DNA of 64,000 nucleotides from Hyphomicrobiaceae bacterium. Its GTDB lineage: Bacteria; Pseudomonadota; Alphaproteobacteria; Rhizobiales; Ancalomicrobiaceae. The stretch spans positions 62,001 through 126,000 of the forward strand of contig JAEULV010000010.1 in the NCBI GenBank assembly GCA_016793065.1. Reading direction: 5' to 3'. Position numbers and translations under genes: made by a program. Each line of letters opens with the position of its first letter. The stretch's first letter is position 1. This document shows, in pieces, positions 61,505 through 64,000 of the stretch. The notes under the pieces were generated by a model. The model was not told the DNA's origin. It did not search any database and was given only the letters and a program-made list of their open reading frames with translations.

Positions 61505-61640
61505 ATTCATTTAACAGACCCGGCGGGGGGAGCCGGTGACGGCGGGGCGGTCCTGCGAGGGTCGGGGCTCCCTCTGGTGCAGGACGGCCCGACCGTCCAG
61601 TCTGCTGTCCGGTGCTGTGGGCTCCGTGACGCTTATGAAG
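61505..61640 (-). ncRNA. Candidate small structured RNA
   Basis: Between the terminator above and the rlmJ start the minus strand could form three successive hairpins: GGACGG/CCGTCC (61582-61587 with 61593-61598), or alternatively GTCCTGC/GCAGGAC (61550-61556 with 61579-61585), and CCGGC/GCCGG (61520-61524 with 61532-61536). A weak promoter-like TTGAGG ... TATCTT lies just upstream. No matching known RNA family was recognised. Confidence 0.3.
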
Positions 61641-61730
61641 ATAGGGAGCGCACCATTGCCTCAAAATGACTTCACCATTAATTCCCCGTCATTGTTCTAA
61701 GGCACTGATTTTGAAAGTATTTTTCGGCCC

Positions 61731-62570
61731 ATGAATTACCGACACGGGTTCCACGCCGGAAATCACGCCGACGTCCTCAAGCACGTCGCGCTCATGACGC
61801 TCATCAACTACCTGCAAACCAAGGACAAACCCCTCTTCATCCTAGACACCCACGCCGGCCCCGGCCGGTATGACCTCGCCTCGCCGGAAGCGCAGAAATC
61901 CGGGGAATATCGACACGGAATCGGCCGAATTCTGGGTGCCGCAGAGGTGCCGGAGGCGCTGAAACCCTACCTCGACGCCCTTCGTGCCGAGAATCAGGGC
62001 GGCGGACTCACCGCCTATCCGGGATCGCCCCTGCTTCTGGCGCGAAAATTACGGCCGCAGGACCGGCTGATCGCCTGCGATCTCCACCCTAAAGAGGCCG
62101 AAATCCTCGCCGAGACCCTATATCCCTTCCCCGGCGCCCGGGTCCGTGCCGGAGATGGCTACGCCGCCGTGAAGGCGCTGCTGCCGCCGCCGGAGCGGCG
62201 CGGCCTTGTTCTGATCGACCCGCCTTTCGAGAAGACCACCGAGTTCGCCGACCTCGCAAAGGCGCTTCGCGAGGCATGGAAGCGATTTCCCGTCGGCGTC
62301 TATCTCGTCTGGTATCCGCTGAAGGACCGCGCGGCGGCGAACGCACTCCACGCCGACGTGGTGGCGGCGGGCATGAAGGACGCGACGACCTATGAGCTCT
62401 ATGTGCGCGACCCGGCGGCCTCGCCGGGCATGGCCGGCTCCGGCGTGCTCGCGATCAATGCGAGCTATGCGCTGGACAGCGTGATGCGGACGGCAGGCCC
62501 TTATCTCGCCAAGCAGCTCGCGCAGGGGCCGGGCGCGCGTTTCACGGCGGCGCGGTTGACGGCGGAATAG
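61731..62570 (+). CDS. rlmJ: 23S rRNA (adenine2030-N6)-methyltransferase RlmJ
   Basis: A 279-residue methyltransferase. MNYRHGFHAGNHADVLKHV is the N-terminal signature, DTHAGPGRYDL the SAM motif, and VLIDPPFE the NPPY-like catalytic motif (DPPF). It methylates A2030 of 23S rRNA. Length matches the family. Divergent from rplU. Confidence 0.93.
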   Translation: MNYRHGFHAGNHADVLKHVALMTLINYLQTKDKPLFILDTHAGPGRYDLASPEAQKSGEYRHGIGRILGAAEVPEALKPYLDALRAENQGGGLTAYPGSPLLLARKLRPQDRLIACDLHPKEAEILAETLYPFPGARVRAGDGYAAVKALLPPPERRGLVLIDPPFEKTTEFADLAKALREAWKRFPVGVYLVWYPLKDRAAANALHADVVAAGMKDATTYELYVRDPAASPGMAGSGVLAINASYALDSVMRTAGPYLAKQLAQGPGARFTAARLTAE

Positions 62571-62654
62571 GAGCGAAAAGCGGTGTTGATGCCGCCGCGA
62601 CGTTCGGCTATGTGACGCGCCTTCCGCCGGGGACCTCATCCTCGAACGGGCCGC

Positions 62655-62744
62655 GGACAGGTGGCCGAGTGGTTTAAGGTACCGCACTCGAAATGCGGCG
62701 AGGGTGAAAGCTCTCCGTGAGTTCGAATCTCACCCTGTCCGCCA
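62655..62744 (+). tRNA. tRNA-Ser(CGA)
   Basis: Acceptor GGACAGG pairs with CCTGTCC, followed by G and an encoded CCA. The anticodon stem CCGCA/TGCGG encloses CTCGAAA, giving anticodon CGA at 62689-62691. A long variable arm (GAGGGTGAAAGCTCTC) and TTCGAAT loop are typical of serine tRNAs. It is the probable integration target of the element to its right. Confidence 0.95.
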
Positions 62745-62781
62745 GATTTTCTGACCTATCTATTTGATTTTGAATGATTAA

Positions 62782-62821
62782 GTGGGTTCGCCCAGTGGGC
62801 AAGCCCACATTTGTGCCCACA
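62782..62821. repeat. Inverted and direct repeats beside tRNA-Ser
   Basis: GTGGGTTCGCCC and GGGCAAGCCCAC (62782-62793, 62797-62808) form an imperfect palindrome with a 3-base loop. GCCCACA recurs at 62803-62809 and 62815-62821. They lie between the tRNA and the island genes, where integrase or excisionase binding sites would be. Confidence 0.45.
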
Positions 62822-62848
62822 CTTCAAGCCGGTAGCGGTGTAGTCCAG

Positions 62849-63445
62849 TTAGAGCCGCTCGTATTGGTTTAGCTCGTCTCGCATACGAGCGACGGCTACA
62901 TCCGCTTCGAAAAGGAGCGACGCTCGCGATTCGAACTGCTGGTTCATCGTGTCTTCCGACACTATCTCGACACGGCATCGCTTGAGCCAATCCAACTCTG
63001 TATCTGGGTCAATCGCCCAGCTTTCTAAAAGCACCTTCCGCTCGCGCCGATCTGAACCCGATATGCCCTCTAAGTAAGAGACTGCGGATTCCGCCAACCG
63101 GGCCTTTTCGACGAGGGATTTGAGCGATGCTGCGGGGTCTGACGAAACGAATACGCAGTTATTCGACGGATCGATTAGTTTCCCTGCAAAAGCTCGCAAA
63201 ACTCCTTCGGAATCCAATGCCCGCATTGTCCAGCTGCCGGAGGCCACCCGGCGCTTACACTGATGCCAATACTTCCTGCCGTTCGCATTAACCCGGAACT
63301 CTAGTCCCGCAGCATGTTCGTTAAAGGGTTCTGTTCGGATCTCATCGGCGCGCGCCTGCAGCACGTTCAGGGCTTCTAGCAACGTCCACTGTGCTTCGTA
63401 TCCGTTGCCGAGCTTGTCCGACACACCTCCGACTAGCATTGACAT
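62849..63445 (-). CDS. Lone Avs/DUF4297-like nuclease domain protein
   Basis: A 198-residue protein. VGGVSDKLGNGYEAQWTLL at the N-terminus, then EPFNEHAAGLEFRV and YWHQCKRR, resemble the PD-(D/E)xK-type (Cap4/DUF4297-like) nuclease domain found at the N-terminus of large STAND-ATPase defence proteins. Glu and QxK residues expected for catalysis are visible. There is no ATPase part: the frame stops at TAA 62849, close to the tRNA. GGAGTT precedes ATG 63445. It may be a remnant or a stand-alone nuclease. Confidence 0.6.
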   Translation of the reverse strand: MSMLVGGVSDKLGNGYEAQWTLLEALNVLQARADEIRTEPFNEHAAGLEFRVNANGRKYWHQCKRRVASGSWTMRALDSEGVLRAFAGKLIDPSNNCVFVSSDPAASLKSLVEKARLAESAVSYLEGISGSDRRERKVLLESWAIDPDTELDWLKRCRVEIVSEDTMNQQFESRASLLFEADVAVARMRDELNQYERL

Positions 63446-63518
63446 GAATCGAACTCCGCCACGCTACCCGTTTGCCTATCGGCAATTTAGGAAGCTGGCT
63501 AGCGAGCATCGGCCGTTC

Positions 63519-64000
63519 TTACTTTCGGCCTAGACGCTTTTGAAGTTCGCGGAAGAGGTCTTCGGTCGTCATGTCGTCGGCGCTGGTTTCGCCGCGCATT
63601 AGGTCGCGGATGATCTCGGACTGGCGGCTTTGGGCAACTTCGCCGTAGCTGGTCAGGGTGACCAGGACGCCGCTGTGGCCGAGGTTCTGCGACCAGGCCT
63701 TGAACTCCTCCGGCGTGCGGCAGAGCTGCTCGCCAAGTTGGCCGAGGGTCTTTCTGATCGAGTGCGGGTTGAAATAGGGGAGGCCGACTTTCTCAAATGC
63801 CGCCTTGAAGATCTGGCGGATCGGGGTGGTGTTGGACCAGCAGTCGCGGGTCAGGCCCGCCGCCTCAAAGCGGCGCGACACGGCTCCGACCGCGACTTTG
63901 GTCGCCGGGAACAGGGGGTCGGCGTCGGTCCAGTTGAGCGAGGTGCGGAGGTAGGCGATCCATTCGTTGACGATCTCGCGCGCCTCGCCGCCGACCGGGA
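63519..64000 (-). CDS. Tyrosine integrase of an integrated element (partial)
   Basis: The frame continues to the window edge, so only the C-terminal 160 residues are seen. NPHSIRKTLGQLGEQL carries His-x-x-Arg, and LGHSGVLVTLTSYG carries the second His and the nucleophilic Tyr of the catalytic core. WIAYLRTSLNWTDADPLFP is typical of large genomic-island integrases. It points towards tRNA-Ser(CGA), its probable attachment site. The N-terminal part and the far attachment site are outside the window. Confidence 0.88.
   Translation of the reverse strand, partial: PVGGEAREIVNEWIAYLRTSLNWTDADPLFPATKVAVGAVSRRFEAAGLTRDCWSNTTPIRQIFKAAFEKVGLPYFNPHSIRKTLGQLGEQLCRTPEEFKAWSQNLGHSGVLVTLTSYGEVAQSRQSEIIRDLMRGETSADDMTTEDLFRELQKRLGRK

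Noticed and set aside
61434-61664. 76-codon open frame in the rplU-rlmJ gap
   Set aside because: No ribosome binding site and it runs through the terminator hairpin; a structured RNA explains the region better.

Overview
The window is high-GC alphaproteobacterial DNA. It is best read as two segments that meet inside or near the ATP synthase operon (about 42-46 kb). The gene content, the atpHAGDC operon without atpFB, and the rplU-rpmA-acetyltransferase-obgE neighbourhood all point to Alphaproteobacteria. The left segment looks Hyphomicrobiales-like (cysH-DUF934-cysI-DUF2849, ornithine-lipid olsB, actP/DUF485 with the DUF294-exonuclease pair). The right segment carries the textbook alphaproteobacterial order rppH-yibQ-ctpA-envC-gpmI-rlmH-rsfS-nadD-proA-proB-obgE-GNAT-GNAT-rpmA-rplU.

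Layout. 0-13.5 kb: DUF1330 fragment, DnaQ-like exonuclease and DUF294 signalling protein, acetate permease actP with its DUF485 partner, olsB, an RNase D, the assimilatory sulfate/sulfite reduction genes with a ferredoxin, and an M48 protease/LemA pair. 13.8-28.4 kb: a surface-polysaccharide locus. It holds a CDP-sugar cassette (rfbF, rfbG, a C-methyltransferase, a 3,5-epimerase), several methyltransferases and glycosyltransferases (GT2, GT10-like, GT25, GT11), and GDP-L-fucose synthesis (gmd, fcl). 28.5-33.6 kb: DUF429, pdxY, obgE copy 1, then divergently rplU, rpmA and two acetyltransferases (copy 1). 33.8-36.8 kb: a tripartite MacB/DevBCA-like ABC exporter. 37-41.7 kb: cytochrome c, a secreted hypothetical protein, xerC, priA. 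42-46.9 kb: atpHAGDC. 47-61.3 kb: ferritin-like protein and the conserved housekeeping block, with second copies of obgE, two acetyltransferases, rpmA and rplU. 61.3-64 kb: rlmJ, tRNA-Ser(CGA), and the edge of an integrated element (integrase plus a lone Avs/DUF4297-like nuclease domain).

The most important structural observation is that obgE, rplU, rpmA and the paired acetyltransferase genes, normally single-copy, occur twice as clearly diverged versions. The simplest explanation is that the contig joins two related genomes through the conserved atp genes. A real duplication or transfer is less likely but cannot be excluded from sequence alone.

The most novel-looking non-coding signals are: a 120-bp two-hairpin intergenic repeat present twice (about 82% identical without gaps); mutually exclusive hairpins ending in an intrinsic terminator just after the first rpmA; a helically phased CGATT array and a perfect palindrome in the AT-rich leader upstream of olsB; and a highly structured, terminator-ended intergenic region between rplU and rlmJ that may encode a small RNA.
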